A stretch of DNA of 64,000 bases from Kriegella sp963975415 (GCF_963975415.1 NZ_CAXBGN010000003.1:434001-498000); one strand, 5' to 3'. Shown: positions 35,589-43,856, numbered from the stretch's first letter. Notes: generated from the sequence alone by a model not told the origin. Program-made: numbers and translations.

Positions 35589-35776
35589 TTTCTTAGGTTT
35601 AAGTGATGAAAAGTCAGCGGTTTTCTAGTCATCGTGGTGTTCAACTACTAAGTTACAAAACCAGATGATACCTTTTCTTTTTATGAACGCATAAAGTTTT
35701 CACATAAATTTAATAGTTGGGTTGCGTATATGATAATCATCTTTACTATCTTAAAATAGAATTTTAAATGTTGATT

Positions 35777-36202
35777 ATGAAAACGATATTCAAAACGAAA
35801 GCAACGAACGAAGGTGGAAGATCCGGTCATGTTACCAGTGAAGACGGTACGCTTGATTTTGCCATAAAAATGCCTGATAAAGATGGGCAAACTGATGGAA
35901 CGTCTACCAATCCGGAGCAATTGTTCGCCGCTACCTATTCGACATGTTTTGCCGGAGCTTTACAAGTGGTTGCCAAAGACCAAAAAGTTGATGATCTTGG
36001 TGATTTTAGCGTTACCGCGACGGTTGCATTTAATAAAGATGATGATGGTTTTTTTATAGAGGTGACACTTGACTGTTATTTACCTACAGTGAATACAGAA
36101 ACAGGAGAAGAATTGGTAAATGCCGCACATGAAATTTGCCCTTACAGCAAAGCCACTCGCGATAATATCACTGTGCATTTGAATTTATTGGTCGACGTCT
36201 AG
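35777..36202 (+). CDS. OsmC/Ohr family organic hydroperoxide reductase
   Basis: A 141-residue thiol peroxidase. The two redox Cys lie in TYSTCFAGAL and HEICPYSKATR, and NPEQLFAATYSTC is the Ohr/OsmC signature. It reduces organic hydroperoxides, including fatty-acid peroxides, using lipoylated proteins as donor. It is cytoplasmic. The start MKTIFKTKA at 35777 is preferred to the ATG three codons upstream, as it aligns with family N-termini. No OhrR-type regulator is adjacent. A weak hairpin lies 3' of the gene near 36207. Confidence 0.92.
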   Translation: MKTIFKTKATNEGGRSGHVTSEDGTLDFAIKMPDKDGQTDGTSTNPEQLFAATYSTCFAGALQVVAKDQKVDDLGDFSVTATVAFNKDDDGFFIEVTLDCYLPTVNTETGEELVNAAHEICPYSKATRDNITVHLNLLVDV

Positions 36203-36285
36203 AAGCAGGCACTCCGAATTCTTAAAGTGCGTTTTCATGCCGGGTTTTAAAATTTTGGTCTGGGGGAAGTACCTCCGATTGAAAT

Positions 36286-37212
36286 TTAGAACAAGGGCAA
36301 CTGGGCTTCGTGTGTCGTAAATTTAAATTCAGACTCATTTTTGTACAACTCGCCGGGTCTCAATACACTTTTGGGGAAATTCTTGTGATTAGGAGCATCG
36401 GGAAAATTTTGCGTCTCAAAGCAAATACCGGTAAAATGTGGTGGTGTATAGACTACAACAGCTGGTTGATTTGTCTTTACGTCCATAGAGATGCCAGATT
36501 TTTGAGAGTGTATGTGTGCTGCAATTTTAGTGTTCGGGTTGATTACATAAGGGGTGTCCAAGCTTGTAGTACCAATGGGTCGCTTGTTCATAAAATCATA
36601 TTTTGATCCTTTCACAGATACCACTTTGCCTGTGGGCAAAAGGTTTTCATGTGTTTCGACACGTGCCGGGCAGTTCAATTGAAGGTCATAATGCTCTAAG
36701 CTATCGCTCTCATCAAGTTTAAAATAAGAGTGATTGGTCAGGTTTACCACGGTTGTGCGGTCCGTTTTGGCCTGATGTAAAATTCGTAGGCTGTTGTTGA
36801 TCAATTGGTAGGTAACCATAACTTTTAAGTTACCAGGATAGCCCTCTTCTAAATGTTTGCTGAAATACGAAAGTCTTACATAGGGGCGATTACCGTGGTT
36901 CACCTCTTCGATGGTCCAGTATTTTTTCCCAAATCCTTCTTTTCCTCCATGCAAATGCACCCCATGTTCTCCGTATAATGGGTAGGTTTCCCTGTCAAGT
37001 TCAAAACGGGCCTTGGAAATGCGTCCCGCAAAACGACCTACGCACGCTCCAAGATGAGCGGTATCGGTCAAATAGTCATTGGGAAAATTGGAACCAACTA
37101 CCATGTTGGTATAATTTCCTCGGTTATTCTTTACCAAAACCTTTTGAATGATAGCACCATAATCCAATACGATGAACGTAATATATGGGGTAGTAAGCGT
37201 AACTTGTTTCAA
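36286..37212 (-). CDS. galM: Aldose 1-epimerase
   Basis: A 308-residue mutarotase of the GalM type, which interconverts alpha and beta anomers of galactose and glucose. VGRFAGRISKARF, GVHLHGGKEGFGKKYW, VNLTNHSYFKL (catalytic His in the NHSYF motif) and the final FETQNFPDAPN (catalytic Glu) are all present. No signal peptide is seen, so it is cytoplasmic. The start is a TTG at 37212 because no ATG occurs before conserved sequence begins. It is divergent from the sigma-factor gene. Confidence 0.93.
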   Translation of the reverse strand: MKQVTLTTPYITFIVLDYGAIIQKVLVKNNRGNYTNMVVGSNFPNDYLTDTAHLGACVGRFAGRISKARFELDRETYPLYGEHGVHLHGGKEGFGKKYWTIEEVNHGNRPYVRLSYFSKHLEEGYPGNLKVMVTYQLINNSLRILHQAKTDRTTVVNLTNHSYFKLDESDSLEHYDLQLNCPARVETHENLLPTGKVVSVKGSKYDFMNKRPIGTTSLDTPYVINPNTKIAAHIHSQKSGISMDVKTNQPAVVVYTPPHFTGICFETQNFPDAPNHKNFPKSVLRPGELYKNESEFKFTTHEAQLPLF

Positions 37213-37319
37213 GCGGAAATATTTAATTTTTTATAAAAGTAATCGTTTTTTGCAACATCGGAATATTTTCCCCGTCCTTAGTATAACAACAAGCTTAAAC
37301 CAACAACGAAACGAATCCA

Positions 37320-37862
37320 ATGTTTCCAATTGATGTCGTAAATCAGTGCAAAGCTAATAATAGAAAAGCGCAATTGCAGCTATATGAGCAATATTGTAAT
37401 GGTATGTTTCATGTTGCCTTGCGTTTTGTCGGAAATACCGACGATGCCGAAGATGTCATGCAGGAATCATTTATAAAAGCTTTCGAGAAAATACATCAAT
37501 TTAAGGGCGAAGTTACATTTGGAGCTTGGTTGAAGCGTATCGTTATCAATAAAAGTATTGATTTTATAAAATCGAGAAAGGAAGTGTTGGTAGCCTTGAA
37601 CGAGAACCATATTTATATGGTTGAAGATGAAGATTGGTCGGTAGAAAATGAGGTTACCGTTGAGGAGGTTAAATCTGCTATAACCATGCTTCCCGAGAAA
37701 TATAAATTTGTAGTGATGATGTATTTACTTGAAGGGTATGATCACGGCGAAATAGCCCAAGTGCTCGATTTGACGGAAAATACTTGTCGAACGAGGTTAC
37801 TACGGGGCAAAGGGTATTTACGGGAATTATTAAAAAACAAAGTATATGGCACAAGATCTTAG
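37320..37862 (+). CDS. ECF-type RNA polymerase sigma factor
   Basis: A 180-residue sigma-70 family factor with only regions 2 and 4. Region 2 covers about residues 20-85 (DAEDVMQESFIKAFEKI, then WLKRIVINKSIDFI). Region 4 covers about 115-170 (LPEKYKFVVMMYLLEGYDHGEIAQVL, with helix-turn-helix ENTCRTRLLRGKGYL). It overlaps the next gene by 17 bases; that gene encodes a single-pass membrane protein likely to act as its anti-sigma factor. A distinct ECF-type promoter upstream was not recognised. Confidence 0.93.
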   Translation: MFPIDVVNQCKANNRKAQLQLYEQYCNGMFHVALRFVGNTDDAEDVMQESFIKAFEKIHQFKGEVTFGAWLKRIVINKSIDFIKSRKEVLVALNENHIYMVEDEDWSVENEVTVEEVKSAITMLPEKYKFVVMMYLLEGYDHGEIAQVLDLTENTCRTRLLRGKGYLRELLKNKVYGTRS

Positions 37863-38412
37863 GGAAATGTTCGAAAAGAAGTCTACTCCCGAAGCTGAAC
37901 AGCTGAGAGGCGGGCATAAAGAACGCTTTTTAGAGCGTTTGAATGCAGCAATTCCAGAAGAAAAGAGCAAACCTTCTTTCTTCGCCTTTAAAATAGCGGC
38001 ATCACTATTATTATTGGTTAGTGTTGGCGGTTATCTGTACAATACATCGACACAAGTTCGGTCGGTGGGGCAAAAGAGTAATGTAGTAGTCGAAAAAATA
38101 TCACTGGGCGACTTATCACCTGATTTGAAGAAAGTAGAGAATTATTACATATCAAGTATAAATATGGAACTGTCGAAATTGAATCTAACTGATGAGAACA
38201 AAACGTTGATCGATAGTTTTATGGAACACATGGAGGAACTAGATCATGAATATGACATTTTGAGCAAAGAATTGAATGATATAGGCCCCAATGACCAGAC
38301 GATAACAGCGCTAATAAAAAATCTACAACTGCGATTACAGCTGTTGCAAAAATTAAAAGTGAGGTTGAACGATTTAAAAGCATCAAAAAATGAAACAAGT
38401 ACGATTATCTAG
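37846..38412 (+). CDS. Putative anti-sigma factor, single-pass membrane protein
   Basis: A 188-residue protein with one membrane helix at about residues 48-65 (FKIAASLLLLVSVGGYLY). The cytoplasmic N-terminal 45 residues (AQDLREMFEKKS, GGHKERFLERLN) are placed like a sigma-binding segment. The extracytoplasmic part is rich in charged helices with coiled-coil heptads (LQLRLQLLQKLKVRLNDL). No zinc-finger anti-sigma motif is present, so the assignment rests on position directly after, and 17 bases overlapping, the ECF sigma gene. It also overlaps the following exported-protein gene by 23 bases. Confidence 0.7.
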   Translation: MAQDLREMFEKKSTPEAEQLRGGHKERFLERLNAAIPEEKSKPSFFAFKIAASLLLLVSVGGYLYNTSTQVRSVGQKSNVVVEKISLGDLSPDLKKVENYYISSINMELSKLNLTDENKTLIDSFMEHMEELDHEYDILSKELNDIGPNDQTITALIKNLQLRLQLLQKLKVRLNDLKASKNETSTII

Positions 38413-39829
38413 AAGTATTACGCTCTTATTTTTAATTGTAAATATAGTGGCATACGGACAAAATGAGTCAAAAACATATGCAGAAACGTTTGCAGTTGAT
38501 AGTGACGCCATCATTGAAATTAATACCAGTTATGCCGATATTCAGTTTGAAACATGGGACAGAAGTGAGGTCTTTATAGAAGCTACGGTTACCTTGGAAG
38601 ATGCCACGCCCGAAGAAGCGGAAAAATATTTTGAGGATGATATCGTCGAGATTTTAGGGAATAGTTCTAAAATTAAAATATCAACGAAAGAAAACAGTCC
38701 ATTTTCAGTGCATAACATTACGGGAGGTTTTAAACATGATTTTCATTTTGAAATTCCTGAAATTGAACCAATAATCGTTGAAATTCCCGAGGTGGCCGAA
38801 TTGCACGAATTGGTTGAAATGGCCGATATACCACCACTTCCCAACGTGAATACCATGAAATTCGATTACGAAGCTTATAAAAAGGATGGTGAGAAATACA
38901 TGAAAAAATGGCAAAAAGATTTCGAAAAAGGTTTTGACAAGAAACATCAAAAGAGAATGGAAGAATGGGCTAAGCGTATGGAGGAGCGGGGTGAACATTA
39001 CAAGGAGTTGGCGCAAAAACGTGCAGAAAAAATGAAGAAACTTCACGAAGAAAGAGCTAGGGTTCATGAGCAAAGGGCAGAAATTCATGCTAAAAGGGCG
39101 GAAGCCCATGCTCAAAACCTGTCTGCCCGAGTGGCCTCTAGAAAATTAATGGTTGAAGGTGACCGCTCGGGTAATAATGGCCCCGATATTTTTTACATCA
39201 ATTCAGATGGTAAGCCCAAAAATGTAAAGGTCAAAAAAGTAATTAAAGTAAAAATGCCGAAATCGGTAAAATTAAGAATGAATGTGCGTCACGGAGAAGT
39301 CAGGTTAGCCGAAAACACAAAGAATATCAATGCGACACTTTCACATGCAAGCCTTTTTGCGGCTACAATAGACGGTGATCAAACTACGGTAAGTGCTTCT
39401 TATTCCCCGGTATTGGTAGAAAGGTGGAATTATGGTCGGTTAAAAATTGAGTATTCCGATGATGTTGAACTCAACGAAGTGTCTAACCTTTCCTTAAGCT
39501 CGAATTCTTCCGAGGTCTCCATCGAGCGTTTGGCGAACCGTGCTTCGATAAATAATAAAATGGGCGTTGTTAGAATTTACTCGATCGCTCCCGATTTCTC
39601 TGATTTAGAAGTTGTTTCCAGCTACGGCGAGATATTCTGTAAATTACCGAGCTCGCCTATGAATATCAGTGTGAATGCCACAGCCTCTGAGGTAAGGTAT
39701 CCGGCAAAACTAGTGCTTAATACTTCTGGGAATTCCAAAAATATCCTATATGAGGGCCATCATATTGATACCACTGGCGGTCGTTCGATTAGTATCGCTT
39801 CTAACTTTGGTGAGGTCACTTTAGAATAG
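38390..39829 (+). CDS. Exported coiled-coil protein with DUF4097-like beta-repeat C-terminus
   Basis: A 479-residue exported protein. Signal peptide about 1-23 (RSITLLFLIVNIVAYGQ). Residues 24-130 form a beta-rich N-terminal domain (INTSYADIQFETWDRSEVFIEATV). Residues about 155-245 are highly charged K/E/R/H helices with a repeated ERARVHEQRAEIHAKRAEAH pattern. From about 290, repeated strands such as VRHGEVRLAENT and SSYGEIFCKLP resemble the DUF4097/DUF2807 adhesin-like beta-solenoid. It is translationally coupled to the sigma and anti-sigma genes, so it is probably an envelope component of that regulon or the stress sensor. A strong terminator follows at 39871-39909. Confidence 0.78.
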   Translation: MKQVRLSRSITLLFLIVNIVAYGQNESKTYAETFAVDSDAIIEINTSYADIQFETWDRSEVFIEATVTLEDATPEEAEKYFEDDIVEILGNSSKIKISTKENSPFSVHNITGGFKHDFHFEIPEIEPIIVEIPEVAELHELVEMADIPPLPNVNTMKFDYEAYKKDGEKYMKKWQKDFEKGFDKKHQKRMEEWAKRMEERGEHYKELAQKRAEKMKKLHEERARVHEQRAEIHAKRAEAHAQNLSARVASRKLMVEGDRSGNNGPDIFYINSDGKPKNVKVKKVIKVKMPKSVKLRMNVRHGEVRLAENTKNINATLSHASLFAATIDGDQTTVSASYSPVLVERWNYGRLKIEYSDDVELNEVSNLSLSSNSSEVSIERLANRASINNKMGVVRIYSIAPDFSDLEVVSSYGEIFCKLPSSPMNISVNATASEVRYPAKLVLNTSGNSKNILYEGHHIDTTGGRSISIASNFGEVTLE

Positions 39830-39870
39830 TATATGTTGAGCAACTATCTGTTGCTTGATAAAACAGTCAT

Positions 39871-39909
39871 AAAAAAAGCGACCTCAGATTTTCTGAGGTC
39901 GCTTTTTTC
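39871..39909. terminator. Bidirectional intrinsic terminator
   Basis: A stem of about 16 pairs (AAAAAGCGACCTCAGA / TCTGAGGTCGCTTTTT) with a short T loop, flanked by A and T runs. It serves the sigma-factor operon on the plus strand and the DUF1080 gene on the minus strand. Confidence 0.9.
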
Positions 39910-39931
39910 ATAGTATGTCTCATGAACAATA

Positions 39932-41311
39932 TTAGTCCATAGTTTTTATTTTAACATTCTTAAAGCTGACCAGATCACCATGGTCTTGTAAAAGAATATG
40001 ACCTTTATCCGCTTCACCAAAATTAGGCCATTTGGTGTATTTACTTTCCGACACGAGCTTTCTATAGTTGTCACTTTTTCGCTCGTATTCCAATACTTTG
40101 GATCCATTAAGCCAGTGTTCGATATGATTGTCTTTGGCTACGATACGGGCTGTGTTCCATTCACCGATCGGGTTAATAGGTTTATTTGTGTCTGCTTGTA
40201 TCAAATCATATAGCGAGGCTACGGTGCGGCTACCATCATGGTTGCCCAATTTTGCATCTGGGTGTTTTGCATCGTCTAAAATTTGGTATTCCAATCCGAT
40301 AGAAGAACCGGGCCCTTTATTGACATCGGTGTCTACATAATATTTAATACCACTGTTTCCACCTTCGGTAAGCTTGAAATCGACTTTTAGTTCAAAATTG
40401 CCATAAAGGTCTTTGGTCACGATATCACCACCGGCGGCCGATTCTCCGCCTCCTGAAGACAATACGCTTAAAACCCCGTCTTCTATTTTCCAGCCACTTT
40501 CTGGAAACTCGTCTAAACGAGCTCCGCGCCATCCTTCTGTGGTTTTTCCGTCCCATAACATCTTAAACCCATCTTTTTTCTCTGACACCGTCAAGTTGTT
40601 TTTGGTAACGATTGGTGCAATGGGTGATTTTCTAGAATACTTTGAAAGGTTGTCGGTCAAGATGTTAATATTTCTCCAGATAATTTCGGTCCCCGGAGTT
40701 TTGTCTTTGCCGATACCGTGTACCTGAAGCCCTATAAAACCACTTGCGGTCTTGTCATCGATAAGATGCGCTGCGGGCACTCCGTTGATCCATGTTTTCA
40801 AGGTGTCGCCAATGGCTTCTATACGATAGTGATTCCAGTCGTTTTGTTTAAAGGCTTTCTGAGCTTCCGGATTGTTATCAAGCGGATTCAGCCAACCACG
40901 ACGGCCTTCGTCATAAATGCCCGCGCTCCAAGCGCGATCTGATGGGTCAATTTCTATCTGATAGCCATGTACTCTTCCATCTCGGTAATGAGGAAAGCTA
41001 TTGCTGCGGATTTGAATACCCGAGTTCATCGAAGGATCTACTTTGTATTCAAGTTCTAAAATGAAATCTCCGTACATTTTGTCAGAGGTCATAAATGAGT
41101 TGGGGGTATTGTTTACGGTAGTACCAACGATTGTTTCGTCACGTACCATGTATTCGGCAACCCCTCCTTTTTGGGTCCAACCGTTTAAAGTTTGGCCATC
41201 AAAAAGTGATATCCAAGGGGTATCGTCTTTTTTTTCTTCGTTGCAGCCAACAAATAAGAATATGGCCACCAAGGCCATAGAAATTGAATAATAGGTCGAT
41301 TTTAATCTCAT
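39932..41311 (-). CDS. Lipoprotein with two DUF1080 (3-keto-disaccharide hydrolase) domains
   Basis: About 459 residues. The signal peptide ends in a lipobox (LFVGC), so the mature protein is a lipoprotein, probably in the outer membrane or periplasm. Two DUF1080 beta-sandwich domains follow: the first at about 35-220 (WISLFDGQTLNGW, YGDFILELEYKV, IQIRSNSFPHY) and the second at about 260-455 (FKMLWDGKTTEGW, YGNFELKVDFKL, GIKYYVDTDV, HWLNGSKVLEYE). Some members of this concanavalin-like family cleave 3-keto-glycosides made by Gfo/Idh/MocA enzymes, such as those encoded at 22869. The start at 41311 is preferred over 41332. Confidence 0.9.
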   Translation of the reverse strand: MRLKSTYYSISMALVAIFLFVGCNEEKKDDTPWISLFDGQTLNGWTQKGGVAEYMVRDETIVGTTVNNTPNSFMTSDKMYGDFILELEYKVDPSMNSGIQIRSNSFPHYRDGRVHGYQIEIDPSDRAWSAGIYDEGRRGWLNPLDNNPEAQKAFKQNDWNHYRIEAIGDTLKTWINGVPAAHLIDDKTASGFIGLQVHGIGKDKTPGTEIIWRNINILTDNLSKYSRKSPIAPIVTKNNLTVSEKKDGFKMLWDGKTTEGWRGARLDEFPESGWKIEDGVLSVLSSGGGESAAGGDIVTKDLYGNFELKVDFKLTEGGNSGIKYYVDTDVNKGPGSSIGLEYQILDDAKHPDAKLGNHDGSRTVASLYDLIQADTNKPINPIGEWNTARIVAKDNHIEHWLNGSKVLEYERKSDNYRKLVSESKYTKWPNFGEADKGHILLQDHGDLVSFKNVKIKTMD

Positions 41312-41360
41312 GTTGTTTTTTATTTGAGCCATTAAAGATAAACGTAATTCTCAACAAACA

Positions 41361-41394
41361 AAAAAAGCGACCAATTTTGGTCGCTCAATTTTTT
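41361..41394 (-). terminator. Intrinsic terminator between msrA and the DUF1080 gene
   Basis: GCGACCAATTTTGGTCGC forms an 8-pair stem flanked by A and T runs. Read on the minus strand it lies 24 bases after the msrA stop, ending that transcript before the DUF1080 gene. Confidence 0.85.
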
Positions 41395-41417
41395 CATCTG
41401 TTCTAGCTACATTTTGG

Positions 41418-42113
41418 CTAATGCGCCCCCTTTTTTAAGTATTCAGGAAAATTTTGCTTGAATCGGTTCAACCTGGGGACCGAAACGTTGCGAATGTATG
41501 AATTGTTAGGGTTTCGTTTTTCGTAATCTTGGTGATAGTCTTCGGCATCATAGAACTTACGTAGCTTGGTGACTTCAGTGACTATTGGAGCATCATAGAC
41601 CTGTTGTTCTTTAAGGGCAGCGATATAGGTATCTATTATTTTCTTTTCTTCTTCATTTTTATAAAAGGCTATTGAGCGATATTGAGGTCCCCTGTCGGGT
41701 CCTTGACGGTTTAAAGAGGTGGGGTCATGCGAACCAAAAAAGACTTGTACCAATTCGATGAAGGTAATCTCTTTTGGATCATAATACACTTCGACGGCTT
41801 CGGCATGTGAAGTTAGCCCACGGCCAACTCGTTCATACGTAGGATTTTTTTCTTTACCACCGGCATAACCAGAAACAACTTCCTTTACGCCTTTTACACT
41901 TTCGAAAATAGCTTCTACACACCAAAAACAACCGCTGGCAAAGTATGCAGTTTCATATTTGTCCAATTCTTGGGAAGTCAGTTTAAAAGTTTCTTCATTA
42001 CTTTCATAAGCAGCACCCTCAACGAAGGTGTGCTCAGTTTTTTTGTTATTCGATTGGCAGCTTGTCGCAAAAAAAAGTGTCAGTATTAAAATAGGTATCT
42101 GTAATTTCATCAT
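41418..42113 (-). CDS. msrA: Peptide methionine sulfoxide reductase A, lipoprotein
   Basis: A 231-residue exported MsrA. The lipobox FFATSC marks it as a lipoprotein, so it repairs oxidised methionine in envelope proteins. The catalytic motif is ASGCFWCVEAIF; VVSGYAGG, SHAEAVEVYYDP, FFGSHDPTSLNRQGPDRGPQYRS and YDAEDYHQDY are family signatures. It reduces the S-epimer of methionine sulfoxide. No MsrB gene is adjacent. The start at 42113 has a second ATG immediately after it. Confidence 0.95.
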   Translation of the reverse strand: MMKLQIPILILTLFFATSCQSNNKKTEHTFVEGAAYESNEETFKLTSQELDKYETAYFASGCFWCVEAIFESVKGVKEVVSGYAGGKEKNPTYERVGRGLTSHAEAVEVYYDPKEITFIELVQVFFGSHDPTSLNRQGPDRGPQYRSIAFYKNEEEKKIIDTYIAALKEQQVYDAPIVTEVTKLRKFYDAEDYHQDYEKRNPNNSYIRNVSVPRLNRFKQNFPEYLKKGAH

Positions 42114-42226
42114 TGTGCTTATTTATTACACTTAGTGGGCGTAATATATAAATACTTACGAAAAATAAGATCAAAAAGTTTGGTCCATCCCTAAAAAGAA
42201 ACTCTTTTATTTCTTTTATTGTTCAA

Positions 42227-42234
42227 TATATTTG
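42227..42234 (+). promoter_or_regulatory. -7 promoter box for the M23-like gene
   Basis: TATATTTG matches TAnnTTTG exactly and ends 4 bases before the ATG at 42239. If used, the transcript would be nearly leaderless. Confidence 0.5.
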
Positions 42235-42238
42235 ATTC

Positions 42239-42919
42239 ATGACACTCTTACGTAAAAGGTTTCAAAGTAATTTTCAAGAGCCTATTTCTATTTTAGATAA
42301 GGGAATACCCCTGAAAATGTATACGGGTTTAAACCTATCTATCGAAAATAGTAATTTAGATGGGTTGAACCTCACCGAACCCGAGATTTGTCAAAACTAT
42401 ATTACGTCGGTGTTACAGACCAATAATGCTGAAGTGGCCTATGGCGGGTACTTGGAAAACCGTAGCCTTTATTCTGACAAAGTAGGATTTATGGGAATAG
42501 GTGAGACGCAAAGAACAATTCATTTGGGCATCGATTTTTGGACAAAGGCAGGAACAACTGTTTTGGTACCGTTCACTGGAATCGTTCATAGTTTTAAGAA
42601 CAATAATATTCGTGGCGATTATGGGCCCACGATTATTCTTGAGCATGAAATAGCCGGTTTACGGTTTCATACGTTGTACGGTCATCTGTCGATAAAGTCT
42701 TTGCAAAATCTCAAAACAGGGCAATCATTCGAGACAGAGGCTGTTTTGGGTACTATAGGAAGCCAAGAGGTCAACGGAAACTACGCCCCCCATCTTCATT
42801 TTCAAATAATAATCGATATGAATGATTGGTCGGGCGATTATCCTGGTGTTTGTGCCAAATCGGATATATCCCATTATTCCGATAATTGCCCTGACCCCAA
42901 TCTTTTGCTTAATCTTTAG
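42239..42919 (+). CDS. M23 family peptidase-like protein without signal peptide
   Basis: A 226-residue protein with a LytM/M23 metallopeptidase fold at about residues 85-195. Zinc ligands appear complete: H95 and D99 in IHLGIDFW, and H185/H187 in PHLHFQ, with HTLYGHL between. M23 enzymes normally cut peptidoglycan peptides outside the cytoplasm, yet there is no signal peptide or membrane helix here. A similar M23 module occurs fused to aminotransferase/phosphotransferase proteins, where the role is metabolic. The ATG at 42239 follows a -7 box by only 4 bases. Its substrate and location are uncertain. Confidence 0.8.
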   Translation: MTLLRKRFQSNFQEPISILDKGIPLKMYTGLNLSIENSNLDGLNLTEPEICQNYITSVLQTNNAEVAYGGYLENRSLYSDKVGFMGIGETQRTIHLGIDFWTKAGTTVLVPFTGIVHSFKNNNIRGDYGPTIILEHEIAGLRFHTLYGHLSIKSLQNLKTGQSFETEAVLGTIGSQEVNGNYAPHLHFQIIIDMNDWSGDYPGVCAKSDISHYSDNCPDPNLLLNL

Positions 42920-42936
42920 GGTCGGGAGAATTTTTT

Positions 42937-43155
42937 TTAAAGAAGTTCCTCGCAATAAAATCCTTGGGTTTTCAATGTAGTGGAAACCCTATCTGGTCTG
43001 ATTTGTTGGGTTTCGACCCGGAGGATGTTATCACAATCCTCCAGATCAAAATTCCAATAATCGTTGGGGTCTATCATTTTATTCAAAAAGGGTCGAAGCC
43101 TTCGAACTTGCTTCTTTTTGGTAACCGATGTCTTAAATACTAAAACTGTTTTCAT
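42937..43155 (-). CDS. Small conserved hypothetical protein
   Basis: A 72-residue soluble protein from the ATG at 43155 (MKTVLVFKTSV). WNFDLEDCDNILRVE is a compact motif that I recall in other small Bacteroidota proteins, with no known role. The frame continues 17 codons upstream into the DinB gene, but that extension is rejected. It lies 22 bases after the DinB stop and is likely co-transcribed with it, so it may fall under the same operator (43730-43745). Convergent with the M23-like gene, 17 bases apart. Confidence 0.7.
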   Translation of the reverse strand: MKTVLVFKTSVTKKKQVRRLRPFLNKMIDPNDYWNFDLEDCDNILRVETQQIRPDRVSTTLKTQGFYCEELL

Positions 43156-43177
43156 TTGACAGACTTTATACGATTGA

Positions 43178-43675
43178 TTACCGCTCCCAGAATGCTGGTG
43201 GTTCAATGCCCAATGATCTTAAATAGACATAGCCTTGGCCGCGGTGATGTATTTCGTTGTCAATAAAATAGAAGATCGAAGACAATACAGTTCCTTCATA
43301 TTGGCCAAAGAGTTTAATGGTTTCCTGAAATTTTTCTACAGGTATTTGCGACCAATGGGCATTGATTTCTTCAGTGGCATTGTCCCATAGCTCCAAAATT
43401 TTGGCTTTACTATTGCCGTGGTCAAAATGCTCTTTTAAATCTGAAGTTTTGCCCGTTGCAATTTCCCGGGTTCCTGGTCCGGCGATACCAAGAAGTTCCA
43501 TTGTAAGCTCGGCAAAAGTGCGCATTCCCCCAATGGAATGGTTGAAAAAAGCTTCTTCGGGAAATGCCTCGATGGTACGACGGGTTAGACTTCTATGCCC
43601 TTGCCAATGCTTTAGCAATTCTGAAGGTGTGATGACCTGGGCGGTTTTTTCTTGTTGTACTACTGTTGTGTTCAT
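43178..43675 (-). CDS. DinB family protein
   Basis: A 165-residue DinB-fold protein. ITPSELLKHWQGHRSLTRRTIEAFPEE starts the first helix. IDNEIHHRGQGYVYLRSLGIEPP contains the His pair and Arg typical of the DinB metal site. DinB members in this group are bacillithiol- or mycothiol-type transferases or stress-induced proteins of unknown activity. The start at 43675 (MNTTVV) is preferred; 30 codons further upstream run through the promoter and operator. A -7 box (43711-43718) and a 16-bp palindrome lie upstream, opposite a divergent WYL regulator. Confidence 0.87.
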   Translation of the reverse strand: MNTTVVQQEKTAQVITPSELLKHWQGHRSLTRRTIEAFPEEAFFNHSIGGMRTFAELTMELLGIAGPGTREIATGKTSDLKEHFDHGNSKAKILELWDNATEEINAHWSQIPVEKFQETIKLFGQYEGTVLSSIFYFIDNEIHHRGQGYVYLRSLGIEPPAFWER

Positions 43676-43710
43676 AGGATCTATTTTTAAGTGATTACTT
43701 ATACCGTAAA

Positions 43711-43718
43711 CAAATGTA
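43711..43718 (-). promoter_or_regulatory. -7 promoter box for the DinB gene
   Basis: The minus strand reads TACATTTG, an exact TAnnTTTG match, 35 bases before the ATG at 43675. The operator-like palindrome 43730-43745 begins 11 bases further upstream, over the expected -33 region. Confidence 0.55.
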
Positions 43719-43729
43719 AAACCACTAGG

Positions 43730-43745
43730 TGACAGCCCTTTGTCA
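43730..43745. promoter_or_regulatory. Palindromic operator, site 1
   Basis: TGACAGCCCTTTGTCA: 5-bp inverted arms TGACA/TGTCA with a 6-bp centre. It matches site 2 at 43841-43856, read in reverse, at 15 of 16 positions. TGACA-N-TGTCA is the form recognised by several YafY/WYL-type regulators, one of which is encoded next to it. Confidence 0.7.
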
Positions 43746-43840
43746 GTAGATGAAAATAGAAACAAAATATTTTTTAAAATATTGAAAATCAGTTTTTTAG
43801 TGTTAAATATCTTCTTCTTTTATAATTTTCGAATTGCTGT

Positions 43841-43856
43841 TGACAAAGGGTTGTCA
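43841..43856. promoter_or_regulatory. Palindromic operator, site 2
   Basis: TGACAAAGGGTTGTCA, the inverted near-copy of site 1, centred 111 bp away and 180 bases before the WYL regulator start. It may be an autoregulatory or looping site. Confidence 0.65.
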
